From Candidatus Methanomethylicaceae archaeon (lineage in GTDB: Archaea; Thermoproteota; Methanomethylicia; Methanomethylicales; Methanomethylicaceae): DNA of 64,000 bases. The notes beneath the pieces were generated by a model. It had not been told where the DNA came from. It made no database searches and worked only from the letters and a program-made list of their open reading frames with translations. The stretch is taken from the NCBI GenBank assembly GCA_026414165.1, contig JAOAJN010000004.1, forward strand, positions 62,001 through 126,000, written 5' to 3'. Position numbers and translations under genes: made by a program. Of this stretch, positions 44,469 through 52,621 are shown one piece after another; within the stretch, counting starts at the first letter, position 1; each line of letters begins with the position of its first letter.

Positions 44469-45449
44469 ATGTACCAAGCAGAAGTTAAGACCTCTCCAAA
44501 AGGGGAAAAAAGGGAAAACAGGCCTCCTGCAAGTGATCAAGAGAGTGTGAAGTGCCCCAACTGCGGTGGCACAAGTTTCGCAAGGAGCTTTGAAAGGGGG
44601 GAGGTCACATGTACCAACTGTGGTTTGGTAATATCCGAGAAGATTATCGATAGAGGTCCTGAGTGGAGAGCCTTTACCTCAGAGGAAAGAGACAAGAGAA
44701 GCAGAGTTGGCTCCCCGCTATCACCAACAGTTCATGACAGGGGCCTCTCAACAGTCATCGACTGGAGAGACAAGGATGCGATGGGTAGGAGGCTAGAGCC
44801 AAGAAAAAGGATAGAGATTCTTCGCTGGAGGAAGTGGCAGATAAGAACCCGTGTTCATAGTTCGTTGGACAGAAATCTGGCACAAGCAATGAGCGAACTT
44901 GATCGAATAAGCTCACAGATAGGTTTGCCTAAGAGTGTCAAAGAGGAAGCCGCCGTAATATACCGCAAGGCTGTCGAAAAAGGTTTGGTTAGGGGAAGAT
45001 CCATAGAGTCTGTTATGGCGGCAGCAATCTACGCTGCCTGCAGAACGCAAAAGGTTCCAAGGACATTGGACGAGATCGCTAAGTACACAAAGGCTGGTAG
45101 AAAGGATGTTGCTCGTTGCTATCGGTTACTACTGAGAGAGGTGGACGTGAACATTCCCATCGCAGACCCGGTTGACTTCATCACTCGAATCGGGGGCGCT
45201 CTAGATCTAAGCGGGATAACTCAACACAAGGCAGCGGAGATAGTTCGCGAGGCCAAAAAGCGAGGCATAACTGCAGGTAAAGATCCTGCTGGGCTTGCTG
45301 CTGCTGCCATTTATGTAGCTTCTCTACTAGAAAACGAGCGGCGCACTCAAAAGGAAATCGCACAGGCAGCCCAAGTCACCGAGGTGACAGTCCGCAACAG
45401 GTACAAGGAACTAATGAAAGAACTCGGCATAGAAGTCCCGCTTCAATGA
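44469..45449 (+). CDS. tfb: Transcription initiation factor TFB
   Basis: 326 aa. An N-terminal zinc ribbon (CPNCGG...CTNCG, residues 25-47), the B-finger region with [22 protein letters not shown], and two cyclin repeats ([31 protein letters not shown] and ...[33 protein letters not shown]) ending in an HTH ([23 protein letters not shown]). Full length; it recruits RNA polymerase and contacts BRE. Convergent with the zinc-ribbon/aIF1 pair. Confidence 0.96.
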   Translation: MYQAEVKTSPKGEKRENRPPASDQESVKCPNCGGTSFARSFERGEVTCTNCGLVISEKIIDRGPEWRAFTSEERDKRSRVGSPLSPTVHDRGLSTVIDWRDKDAMGRRLEPRKRIEILRWRKWQIRTRVHSSLDRNLAQAMSELDRISSQIGLPKSVKEEAAVIYRKAVEKGLVRGRSIESVMAAAIYAACRTQKVPRTLDEIAKYTKAGRKDVARCYRLLLREVDVNIPIADPVDFITRIGGALDLSGITQHKAAEIVREAKKRGITAGKDPAGLAAAAIYVASLLENERRTQKEIAQAAQVTEVTVRNRYKELMKELGIEVPLQ

Positions 45450-45466
45450 ACTTCAATGTCTGTTTT

Positions 45467-45700
45467 CTATTCCCTCTCCCTTAGTTTTTCCTTTTCCTCC
45501 CCTTCTTTCTTCACATCTTCTTTTTCAATTTCCAAGAAAATATTCCCTTGAAATCCACAGTTATTACAAAGGTATGTGGGTTGAGAAATATATCCAGTCA
45601 TTGTTAATACCGAAACGTCTAAGCTTCCACATCTTGGACAGGCTTTAGGTCTCGCTTTTCTCCTTTTTAAGGAGGTAAGCGTGTCTTTGAAGTTCTCCAA
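45467..45700 (-). CDS. Zinc-ribbon protein, 77 aa
   Basis: One ribbon of the form CPRCGS...CNNCGFQG between a basic N-terminus (LTSLKRRKARPKA) and an acidic/basic charged tail (EIEKEDVKKEGEEKEK). The start TTG lies 6 bases after the aIF1 stop. It resembles small archaeal transcription/translation-linked zinc ribbons; no firm function. Confidence 0.7.
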   Translation of the reverse strand: MENFKDTLTSLKRRKARPKACPRCGSLDVSVLTMTGYISQPTYLCNNCGFQGNIFLEIEKEDVKKEGEEKEKLRERE

Positions 45701-45706
45701 GCCTCG

Positions 45707-46015
45707 CTACTCCACATCAATGTTGTCTGCAGGGAATCCGCTCTCTATCAAGATCTCCGCTGCTTTTTCGCGATGATCGCCCTGGAGCTCTATCCTACCG
45801 TTCTTCTCCGTTCCTCCACACGCCAATCTACTCTTGAGTTTCCCTGAGAGTTCCTTGAGGTTAATGCTCTTCTCATCAATGCCCTCCACGATTGTAACGT
45901 CCCTTCCCCACTTCCTTTTTTCCAAAAATACTCTTATTCTCTGTTGCTCCTTAACTATTGCCTCACAAACACATAGATCTTTAGGGAGTCCGCATTTCGA
46001 ACAGATCTCACTCAA
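45707..46015 (-). CDS. Translation initiation factor aIF1 (SUI1 family)
   Basis: 102 aa. EICSKCGLPKDLCVCE at the N-terminus, then the SUI1 domain VFLEKRKWGRDVTIVEGIDEKSINLKELSGKLKSRLACGGTEKNGRIELQGDHREKAAEIL. It promotes accurate start-codon choice by the small subunit. I prefer TTG 46015 over the track TTG 46024 because GGTGAT then has a normal 8-base spacing and the protein begins like other aIF1s. It heads the two-gene unit with the zinc ribbon. Confidence 0.92.
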   Translation of the reverse strand: MSEICSKCGLPKDLCVCEAIVKEQQRIRVFLEKRKWGRDVTIVEGIDEKSINLKELSGKLKSRLACGGTEKNGRIELQGDHREKAAEILIESGFPADNIDVE

Positions 46016-46141
46016 GTTTGCCAATCACCTAATTTCGTGATGAATGTATATCAGGGATGGGCTATTTATGGTTTTTTGCCTATAATGCGTAGCTTTTATC
46101 AGCCGCTTATTTGAAGAATTAAATTCTGCGGAGGTCCGAGG

Positions 46142-46336
46142 TTGCGGTACAACATTTACCTTTGCAGAAAATGCGGAGCGGTCTGTGCTGGAAGGGAAGG
46201 GGCATCTTCATTCAAATGCCACTTCTGCGGAAAGAGGAATATCGCGGAAAGGGCAATCCCTATTGTAAAAGGCGTAGAGTCAAAGGACGTACAACAAACC
46301 ATCGCTAAAATAAAACTCTCTAAAATCAAGGGCTGA
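46142..46336 (+). CDS. DUF1922-like zinc-ribbon protein, 64 aa
   Basis: IYLCRKCGAVCAGREGASSFKCHFCGKRNI resembles the zinc beta-ribbon of DUF1922 (MTH1184), followed by a lysine-rich helix (VQQTIAKIKLSKIKG). Start TTG after GGAGG. Function unknown; nucleic-acid binding is plausible for such ribbons. Confidence 0.65.
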   Translation: MRYNIYLCRKCGAVCAGREGASSFKCHFCGKRNIAERAIPIVKGVESKDVQQTIAKIKLSKIKG

Positions 46337-46378
46337 GAAACAGTTATTAAATTGCCCAATATTTAGGGATTGAGGATT

Positions 46379-47395
46379 ATGAGGAAAGCATACGTTTTAG
46401 TCTTAATTACAGCAGTTGTTATCGCCGCCTTTACAGGTTTAATGCTCTACAAACCTCCACCAATAAAGATGAGGATCGGCTACATGCCTGCGGCCAGCTA
46501 TGGTCTTGTCTGGATAGCTTATGAGAAAGGATATTTCGCACAAGAAGGTCTTGAAGTAGTACTTAAAGAGTACCCTACAGTAGCGCAGCTTGTTGGCGCA
46601 CTTTATTCCAATGAAATAGACGGTGCTCCCATTACCTCCGTAGCCTTAGCAGCCTTCATAAAGAACCTCGACGTAAGGATCGTTGCAGGGAATTCTTTAG
46701 ACGGCACAGCCCTTGTCACAAACAGGACCTTATCAATCTCAAGTATAAATGGGCTCTTTGGCATGCGTCTCGGCACAGTTCAATATGTTCCCGGGGACTA
46801 TGTATTCAAGGATGCGATCTCAAAATCTAGTGTAAAGGTCACCATCAAGGAGTACTTCTCCCCACAAGATGCTCTTTCGGCACTGGAATCCGGGGCAGTA
46901 GATGCCTCGCTCTTGTGGGAGCCCTACGCTTCTTTGGCGAAGTACCGAAATCTGACCATCTCTCTTTGGGATGCAAGGATCTATAATAAGGAGTACCCTT
47001 GCTGCCTTCAAGCATTTTCTGGATCTTTTATCAAGTCTAACCCAGATGCCGTAACAAAGTTCATAAAGGCTCTCATAAAAGCTGAAGTTTTGGCATATTC
47101 GAACACTAACGAGTCCCTTCCAATGGTCAAGAAGTATCTGCCAAGCATTCCGATCGAAATAGTCTATGACAGCATTTTCTACATCGATCCTGAACTGAAA
47201 AGACCTAGAAATCCCCTCAGCGCATACATCAATTACGACGATCTTAGGGACTTTTACTCATTATTGGTCCCTTCCTTAATATCTCAGAACGACTACGCTC
47301 TTCTTATGTCTAAAATAGACCTAAGCTATTACCAGAGCGCCTTAAATTCACTGAAACGCGAGAACTTTCCTCTTCCAAGTAAGTACGCAGGGTGA
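46379..47395 (+). CDS. NMT1/SsuA-type solute-binding protein
   Basis: 338 aa. A signal-anchor helix (YVLVLITAVVIAAFTGLMLY) leads into a periplasmic-binding type II fold: RIGYMPAASYGLVWIAYEKGYFAQEGLEV and the domain-2 ALESGAVDASLLWEPYASLAKYR are typical for NMT1/THI5, taurine or nitrate binding proteins. No permease or ATPase gene is adjacent, so it is either an orphan or served by a transporter elsewhere. ATG 46379 is chosen over TTG 46370. Confidence 0.85.
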   Translation: MRKAYVLVLITAVVIAAFTGLMLYKPPPIKMRIGYMPAASYGLVWIAYEKGYFAQEGLEVVLKEYPTVAQLVGALYSNEIDGAPITSVALAAFIKNLDVRIVAGNSLDGTALVTNRTLSISSINGLFGMRLGTVQYVPGDYVFKDAISKSSVKVTIKEYFSPQDALSALESGAVDASLLWEPYASLAKYRNLTISLWDARIYNKEYPCCLQAFSGSFIKSNPDAVTKFIKALIKAEVLAYSNTNESLPMVKKYLPSIPIEIVYDSIFYIDPELKRPRNPLSAYINYDDLRDFYSLLVPSLISQNDYALLMSKIDLSYYQSALNSLKRENFPLPSKYAG

Positions 47396-47402
47396 GTTAT
47401 TA

Positions 47403-47732
47403 ATGACGGTTACTACTACATTCTATTACTTCCCGAACGATCTCTTTAAACAAAGAGGCGTTCGAATTACCATCAAAGATCTAGAACTGATCGCCAAAAA
47501 GTATGGGACGAAGATAACAGCCCAAGCAGACAAACTTGGCGCCATCGGACCCATATCCTATTTTCTCCTGAAGGGTCTTCAGATAGACATCCTCAAGATA
47601 ACTGTAGAAGGCAATGACGAGGCAAGTGTCAGGGCATCAATTCGGGAGATCTATTCAAAGTATGGTCCCTATGAGGTCTTTCGTGGAAAAGAGAGCGCTC
47701 TTGCGAAGGCCATATTATCGGAGCTAAAATGA
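47403..47732 (+). CDS. Hypothetical protein, 109 aa
   Basis: Unrecognised. A compact alpha/beta protein (FKQRGVRITIKDLELIAKKYGTKITAQADKLGAIGPISYFLLKG and VEGNDEASVRASIREIYSKYGPYEVF). It begins 7 bases after the binding-protein gene with GGGTGAG upstream, so it may be part of that unit. The second half looks like a ferredoxin-fold or ACT-like arrangement, which is a guess. Confidence 0.6.
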   Translation: MTVTTTFYYFPNDLFKQRGVRITIKDLELIAKKYGTKITAQADKLGAIGPISYFLLKGLQIDILKITVEGNDEASVRASIREIYSKYGPYEVFRGKESALAKAILSELK

Positions 47733-47771
47733 TTCAATAATACCATCAATTTTCGATCAACCGAAATTTTT

Positions 47772-47796
47772 ATATTTTTCGGCTCTCCGAAAATAT
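47772..47796. promoter_or_regulatory. Palindromic operator overlapping the feo promoter
   Basis: ATATTTTTCGG-CTCT-CCGAAAATAT is a near-perfect inverted repeat (10-11 bp arms, 4-base spacer). It overlaps the TATA region (TTTTTATATTTTT, 47767-47779) and the expected transcription start of the DtxR-family gene. A further CCGAAA half-site lies at 47761. Position suggests repression by the DtxR protein when metal is plentiful. Confidence 0.65.
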
Positions 47797-47807
47797 TGGG
47801 TGTAGTT

Positions 47808-48230
47808 TTGTCTAGGGAAGATCATAAGAATCCTGACGATTATCTCGAGCTCATTTATGTTATCTCAGAGGAGGGTTCGAAGAAGACAGTTCGCACAAAG
47901 GAGCTCTCGGAACGTCTCGGGGTGTATCCCTCAACAGTCACAGAAATGATTCAGAAGTTGGCGGATAGGGGGATGGTTGTATGGATAAGCTACGGGGGTG
48001 TAAGACTTACAGAGGAAGGGAAAAAATATGCGAGAGCAATCCTCAAGAGGCACCGAATCTTGGAGTGCTTCTTCTTTCAGTACTTAGGGCTAGATCCCTC
48101 CAAGGTTCAGAGCGAGGTCTGCGGAATAGAGCACCACTTGAGTGGCGAGATCCTCGAGCTGCTGTACGAAAAGCTAGGAAAACCAAAATCATGCCCCCAT
48201 GGGAAGCCGATCCCCGTATCGGAGGGATGA
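47808..48230 (+). CDS. DtxR/MntR-family metal-dependent repressor
   Basis: 140 aa: winged helix (DYLELIYVISEEGSKKTVRTKELSERLGVYPSTVTEMIQKLADRGMVVWISYGGVRLTEEG) and dimerisation domain with the metal-site pattern ECFFFQYLGLDPSKVQSEVCGIEHHLSGEILELL and CPHGKPIP. It lacks the SH3-like third domain. TTG 47808 is preferred over 47796 because the earlier codon lies inside the operator and before the likely transcription start. First gene of the iron-uptake operon. Confidence 0.88.
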   Translation: MSREDHKNPDDYLELIYVISEEGSKKTVRTKELSERLGVYPSTVTEMIQKLADRGMVVWISYGGVRLTEEGKKYARAILKRHRILECFFFQYLGLDPSKVQSEVCGIEHHLSGEILELLYEKLGKPKSCPHGKPIPVSEG

Positions 48231-48234
48231 TCAA

Positions 48235-48807
48235 TTGCTTGAGGAGCTACTAGAGGCTTTCTGCAAACTGAAATCAAAACTAGGCACTGTCACCAGAGAA
48301 GACATGAAGAAGTCTGGCTTTCAGGAAGGGGAACTGGACTCTGCCATCACGGGGGGCTATCTCCAAGAAGAGGGCGGTAAGTTAAAGATCACTGATAGGG
48401 GCGAGTCCCTCCTTTTGAACCATAGGGAGCGTTTTGTTCACAACTCCATTATACACCAAGGCGACGAGAGTGCACGCCTTGATTCTGTAGACCACTGGAT
48501 ATCATGCCACAAGATCGACAGGTCCTATATTGATGACTTTTACAATCGCTTGAAGGCAATACCCTGTCACATAGAGGAGCTAATACCTCTTCTCGAGTTA
48601 CCAGAGGGTAGGGAAGCAGAAGTCGTTTTCTTGGTAGGGGGTAGAGGTCTGATCTCTCGATTATGCAGCCTTGGCATAACTCCTGGTACTGTATTAAAAG
48701 TCTTAAGAAGGGCTCCCATAGGTGGTCCTTTGGAGCTAGCGGTTCGTTCCACGAAAGTTGCCATCGGAAGAGAGGTCGCATCAAAGATCTTGGTTAAGCC
48801 CCTATGA
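48235..48807 (+). CDS. Winged-helix plus FeoA-domain protein
   Basis: 190 aa. The N-terminal part (LLEAFCKLKSKLGTVTREDMKKSGFQEGELDSAITGGYLQEEGGKLKITDRGE) reads like a winged helix; the C-terminal part (LPEGREAEVVFLVGGRGLISRLCSLGITPGTVLKVLRRAPIGGPLELAVRSTKVAIGREVASKIL) is a FeoA/SH3-like domain. Start TTG follows GGAGGGATGA, which overlaps the DtxR stop; the track ATG 48199 would overlap DtxR by 30 bases. It could act as FeoA for FeoB or as a second regulator supplying the domain missing from the DtxR protein. Confidence 0.8.
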   Translation: MLEELLEAFCKLKSKLGTVTREDMKKSGFQEGELDSAITGGYLQEEGGKLKITDRGESLLLNHRERFVHNSIIHQGDESARLDSVDHWISCHKIDRSYIDDFYNRLKAIPCHIEELIPLLELPEGREAEVVFLVGGRGLISRLCSLGITPGTVLKVLRRAPIGGPLELAVRSTKVAIGREVASKILVKPL

Positions 48808-48818
48808 GGGGGGTAAAA

Positions 48819-50759
48819 ATGGAAAAACCTTCCAGGAAAGTAGACATAACAGTAGCGCTCGTGGGCAACCCGAACGTAGGAAAGAGTTCGCTGTTTAACA
48901 GTCTGACGGGTCTAAATCAGTCGGTCGGCAACTGGCCCGGCAAGACCGTGGAAGTGGCAGAGGGCACCTTAGCTTACAAGGAAATAAAGATCAAGGTGGT
49001 GGACCTGCCTGGTACCTATTCCCTAACATCGTTCTCTGAGGAGGAAGTCGTAACCAGGGACTACATTCTCTCTGGCGAGGCTGATGTGATAATCAATGTA
49101 ATTGATGCGACGGCACTCGAGAGAAATCTCTTTCTTACCCTCCAACTTATGGAGATGAATGCCCCCCTGATTATTGCCTTGAATATGGTCGACGAAGCTA
49201 CCAAAAAAGGCATTGAGATCCGAGTTGATAGACTTTCAGAGCTCTTGGGCGTACCTGTAATACCAATAGTCGCAACTTCTGGTTTTGGTCTAACTGAACT
49301 GATGGAAGCTGTCTTGGCAAGACCTACCAAGAGTCGCCGTCTCACCTATGGTAGGGAGGTGGAGGCATATATCTCCCAAACCTCCCGCCACCTTCAGAAT
49401 ATTGAGGCGCCCTACCCCTTGGACTGGATCTCAATAAAGGTTCTAGAAGGCGATCCAATAATAACATCTCTTTTCCTGAAAGACAAACAAATCTCGGAAA
49501 AGATCGCCTCAGTAATGAAGACTATGGAAGATCTTCATGGAGAGCCGCCTTCAGTTATCATATCCTCTGAAAGGTATGCCCTATCACACCGCATTGCCCA
49601 GCAAGTCACGATATCCCATGCGAAGCCTGCGATATCCTTTGACGAACGTATAGACGGGCTCCTATCCCACAAAGTGGTCGGCTACTTGATCCTTTTAATG
49701 ACACTTTCGGGAGTGTTTCTTATAATCTTCTCCGCGGGCAGCTATCTCTCCGCTTACATAGATGGACTTTTTGTTTGGATGATTGAAACCATTCGACCGC
49801 ACCTTCAGGTATTGGATCCCACATTATCCTCACTTTTATTGGATGGCATACTCTTCGGTCTGGGTGCTGCCACCTCAATTGCACTTCCATACGTGGCCCT
49901 GTTTTACCTATTATTGTCGATATTGGAAGATACAGGTTATCTGCCAAGGGCTGCATTTCTTCTCGACTCGCTTATGCACAAGATAGGACTCCACGGCAAA
50001 GCATTCATACCAATGCTATTGGGTTACGGATGCAGCGTGCCCGCTTGCATAGGATGCAGGATCATGGAAACCAAAAGAGAGCGCCTTCTCCTAGGCGCCT
50101 TGGTTGTACTGATACCTTGCTCAGCTAGGACTGTAGTTATTCTAGGTGTGGCTGGCTCATATTTGGGTCCTCTTGTGGCTCTCTCAATATACGCACTTGA
50201 CCTGCTAATAGTCTTCTCGCTTGGGAGACTACTTTTCAAAGTCCTGCCAGAAGAGCCTGTGGGTCTCATAATGGAAATGCCTCCGCTTAGAATGTTTCGC
50301 ATAGCTACAGTTCTCAAGAAGACGTGGGTCAAGACCAAGGACTTCGTTTACATAGCTCTGCCGCTGATAGTCCTCGGATCACTCGTAGTCTCATTGGCCT
50401 CTTCCCTGAAGTTGGTTGATCTGATCGTCAATGGAATTTCGCCAATCACCGTCGGGTTAATGGGCTTGCCCGTTGCCACAGGTATCGCTTTTATATTCGG
50501 CTTTCTCAGGAAGGAGCTAGCCCTGATAATGTTGGCCACATATGTCGGCACAACCGACTTCTCCGTCTTCATGACGCCTGCTCAGATGATCATCTTCGCA
50601 CTTGTGATGGTCCTATACATACCTTGTATAGCAACCCTCTCGGCACTGATTAAAGAGTACGGCTTGAAGAATGCGCTTGCTATCACTCTGATGGACATAG
50701 CAATAGCGCTTTTTATTGGCAGCTTTGGAATCAGGATCCTTATGGCTTTAGGGCTCTAA
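48819..50759 (+). CDS. feoB: Ferrous iron transporter FeoB
   Basis: 646 aa. N-terminal G domain with GNPNVGKSSLFNSLTG, switch I/TVEVAEGT, DLPGTYSL and NMVD; then membrane Gate domains with about 9 helices, including the conserved LLGYGCSVPACIGCRIMETKRERL and FGFLRKELALIML. ATG 48819 follows GAGGGGGG; the track adds five codons. It transports Fe2+ into the cytosol. It ends with a 20-base overlap with the convergent HIT gene. Confidence 0.95.
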   Translation: MEKPSRKVDITVALVGNPNVGKSSLFNSLTGLNQSVGNWPGKTVEVAEGTLAYKEIKIKVVDLPGTYSLTSFSEEEVVTRDYILSGEADVIINVIDATALERNLFLTLQLMEMNAPLIIALNMVDEATKKGIEIRVDRLSELLGVPVIPIVATSGFGLTELMEAVLARPTKSRRLTYGREVEAYISQTSRHLQNIEAPYPLDWISIKVLEGDPIITSLFLKDKQISEKIASVMKTMEDLHGEPPSVIISSERYALSHRIAQQVTISHAKPAISFDERIDGLLSHKVVGYLILLMTLSGVFLIIFSAGSYLSAYIDGLFVWMIETIRPHLQVLDPTLSSLLLDGILFGLGAATSIALPYVALFYLLLSILEDTGYLPRAAFLLDSLMHKIGLHGKAFIPMLLGYGCSVPACIGCRIMETKRERLLLGALVVLIPCSARTVVILGVAGSYLGPLVALSIYALDLLIVFSLGRLLFKVLPEEPVGLIMEMPPLRMFRIATVLKKTWVKTKDFVYIALPLIVLGSLVVSLASSLKLVDLIVNGISPITVGLMGLPVATGIAFIFGFLRKELALIMLATYVGTTDFSVFMTPAQMIIFALVMVLYIPCIATLSALIKEYGLKNALAITLMDIAIALFIGSFGIRILMALGL

Positions 50760-51225
50760 TACCATCTCGCATCTTCCTGTATGTTTCTTCCAAGTGCTCT
50801 GGCATTACCTTGGTATCAGATAAGACCGGCATGAAGTTTGTATCTCCATTCCACCTTGGCACTACGTGTAGGTGTATATGATCGTATCCCGCACCTGCCG
50901 CCCTGCCCACATTGAATCCTATATTGAACCCTTCAGGAGACATCGCCCTCTTCAGAACAGTTAAGCTATCCCTCAGAAGTTCAAAGATCTCCTCCCACTC
51001 CACTTCAGCCAAGTCCTCAATATTTTTGACATGTCTATAGGGCGCTATCATCAAGTGACCTGTATTGTAAGGGTATTTGTTCAGCATTCCAAAGACTCTG
51101 CCTCTTCTCTCAAAAATCAGATTCTTGGCATCTTCATTCTCCTTGGGCTTCTCACAAAAGATGCAGGTGTCCTTCTTATCCTCCACAATAAAAGTCAGCC
51201 TCCAAGGAGCCCAGAGATTCTTCAA
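50740..51225 (-). CDS. HIT-family nucleotide hydrolase/transferase
   Basis: 161 aa. The HIT motif HIHLHVVPRW and the preceding GFNIGFNVGRAAGAGYDH, plus CIFC near the N-terminus, match the HIT subfamily related to AP4A phosphorylase/adenylylsulfate enzymes (NLWAPWR start). The start is TTG with GGAGGATC 5 bases upstream. It ends the minus-strand operon that includes a symporter, a JAMM protease and a LAGLIDADG-like protein. Confidence 0.92.
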   Translation of the reverse strand: MKNLWAPWRLTFIVEDKKDTCIFCEKPKENEDAKNLIFERRGRVFGMLNKYPYNTGHLMIAPYRHVKNIEDLAEVEWEEIFELLRDSLTVLKRAMSPEGFNIGFNVGRAAGAGYDHIHLHVVPRWNGDTNFMPVLSDTKVMPEHLEETYRKMRDGIRALKP

Positions 51226-51238
51226 CCGTAGATCCTCC

Positions 51239-52231
51239 TTAACCGAGCATCAGTCTGTTCAAGTAAACCTTTAACTCATCATCGTAGCTGAGCTCTCTTA
51301 TCTTCTTTATGGCCTCGACTTTTGTGGAAAACCTAAAACTCGTGGCATTTATCAGAGACGCAAGTAAGAGGTTCTTTTCAATGCCTGCAAACTCTCCCCT
51401 CTTAACTTTGGTCCCTTCCAAAAATCCGCCCAGATCTGTGAATCCCCTCATAGTATTCAAATCTGAAGTTGCCAAGTATCCCTTACCATCGTATCTCTTA
51501 TCTTGGTAAATGCTAAATTCTAGACCTACATCGCACATAAGTTTCGAATAATCAGAGAGCATATTGCTTGGGAGTACTGCACCAATACCGAGTTTTGGAT
51601 AAGCCCTCAGACCGCAAGTAGTATTAACGAACGAACAGGAGATCCACCCGCTCGTGGACATTAAAATCCTTGAAGCCTCGACCTTTACGTCCGCTCCCCC
51701 CTCTAGAATGAAAGAGAGTGATGGCTCCCCCCCAAGGCGAGTCTCAAATTCAGGAGAGAACTCTCTGAGCTCTCTGACTGCTTCTTTACTATAAAGCTGG
51801 GTAACATAGCTCCCTCGCGCACCTGTCGTCCCAGGTCTTGTGTTATAGATCACATATGCAAGATCTGCAAAGATCGTGTGAAGCACAAGATCTTTGCCGT
51901 AAAATCTTATGCAATACTTGCCTCCTTCTGAATAGACTGACCCTCCGGATGCAACCATGCCCAGGAAGAGCCTCTTGAGGTCCGACTTGGAAAACCCTCT
52001 CTTCATCAACCCCTTAACGTAGGGGCTAGCAAGCCCTGCTATCCCTGTCAATATTAAGAGGAAGTTCAAAGGCATAATCGCCAATAAAGGCGACTGAAAG
52101 ATCAATACTCCCTCTGGTCCACAAATCCCCTGCGACTCACCATAACTAGAAATTAGAGTGTATACAATATTTGCAGAAGCACCCAGTACAAAAGCAACAC
52201 TTATGGCGTTAAAATACTCATTCGGGCGCAA
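51239..52231 (-). CDS. Membrane-anchored protein with degenerate LAGLIDADG fold
   Basis: 330 aa. Two N-terminal helices (SVAFVLGASANIVYTLISSYG and SPLLAIMPLNFLLILTGIAGL) precede a region laid out like a two-motif LAGLIDADG homing endonuclease: DLKRLFLGMVASGGSVYSE (first motif), SYVTQLYSKEAVRELREFSPEF, ASRILMSTSGWISCSF (second motif) and YLATSDLNTMRGFTDLGGFLEGTKVKRGE. The acidic residue expected near the end of each motif is Gly or Ser, so DNA cleavage is unlikely. It may be a domesticated, membrane-tethered DNA-binding or sensory protein. The start is TTG with GGAG upstream; no intron or intein surrounds it. Confidence 0.62.
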   Translation of the reverse strand: MRPNEYFNAISVAFVLGASANIVYTLISSYGESQGICGPEGVLIFQSPLLAIMPLNFLLILTGIAGLASPYVKGLMKRGFSKSDLKRLFLGMVASGGSVYSEGGKYCIRFYGKDLVLHTIFADLAYVIYNTRPGTTGARGSYVTQLYSKEAVRELREFSPEFETRLGGEPSLSFILEGGADVKVEASRILMSTSGWISCSFVNTTCGLRAYPKLGIGAVLPSNMLSDYSKLMCDVGLEFSIYQDKRYDGKGYLATSDLNTMRGFTDLGGFLEGTKVKRGEFAGIEKNLLLASLINATSFRFSTKVEAIKKIRELSYDDELKVYLNRLMLG

Positions 52232-52243
52232 ATGCTATCTCCT

Positions 52244-52621
52244 CTACTTGATCTCATGAGGTACCTTTTGTGCTTTGCTATTGTAGACGGCTAAATTCGA
52301 TTCGTCGTAAGGGTAGGCGACAATCATCATGATCCTTCCATAAAAATTGTTGAGGTCTTCCGTGGATGGAGCATTATTTCCGCTCGGATGGGAATGGGCT
52401 ATCCCAATGATGGTCAAATCAAACGGGATCATATGTATGGGAAAACCCGAGAACCCCTCACCATAGGTTGAAAATGGCGGTATGAGAAACTCCGTCACCT
52501 CGGCATAATTTCCCTTTACCTTGCCCCTGATTAACATAATATTCTCTCTCGGGTGCACGTCTTTGCAGATCTCCAAGAATAGAGAGACTGCCTCTCTGTC
52601 TAAGTATACCTTCTCTATCAA
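52244..52621 (-). CDS. JAMM/MPN metalloprotease-like protein
   Basis: 125 aa. The zinc motif IIGIAHSHPSGNNAPSTEDLNNF is a complete JAMM signature (HxHP...S..D), with the upstream Glu in the first strand region. Archaeal JAMM proteins cleave ubiquitin-like or sulfur-carrier tags. Its TTG overlaps the symporter stop (TTGA) and the LAGLIDADG-like gene follows after 12 bases, so all three are coupled. Confidence 0.9.
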   Translation of the reverse strand: MIEKVYLDREAVSLFLEICKDVHPRENIMLIRGKVKGNYAEVTEFLIPPFSTYGEGFSGFPIHMIPFDLTIIGIAHSHPSGNNAPSTEDLNNFYGRIMMIVAYPYDESNLAVYNSKAQKVPHEIK

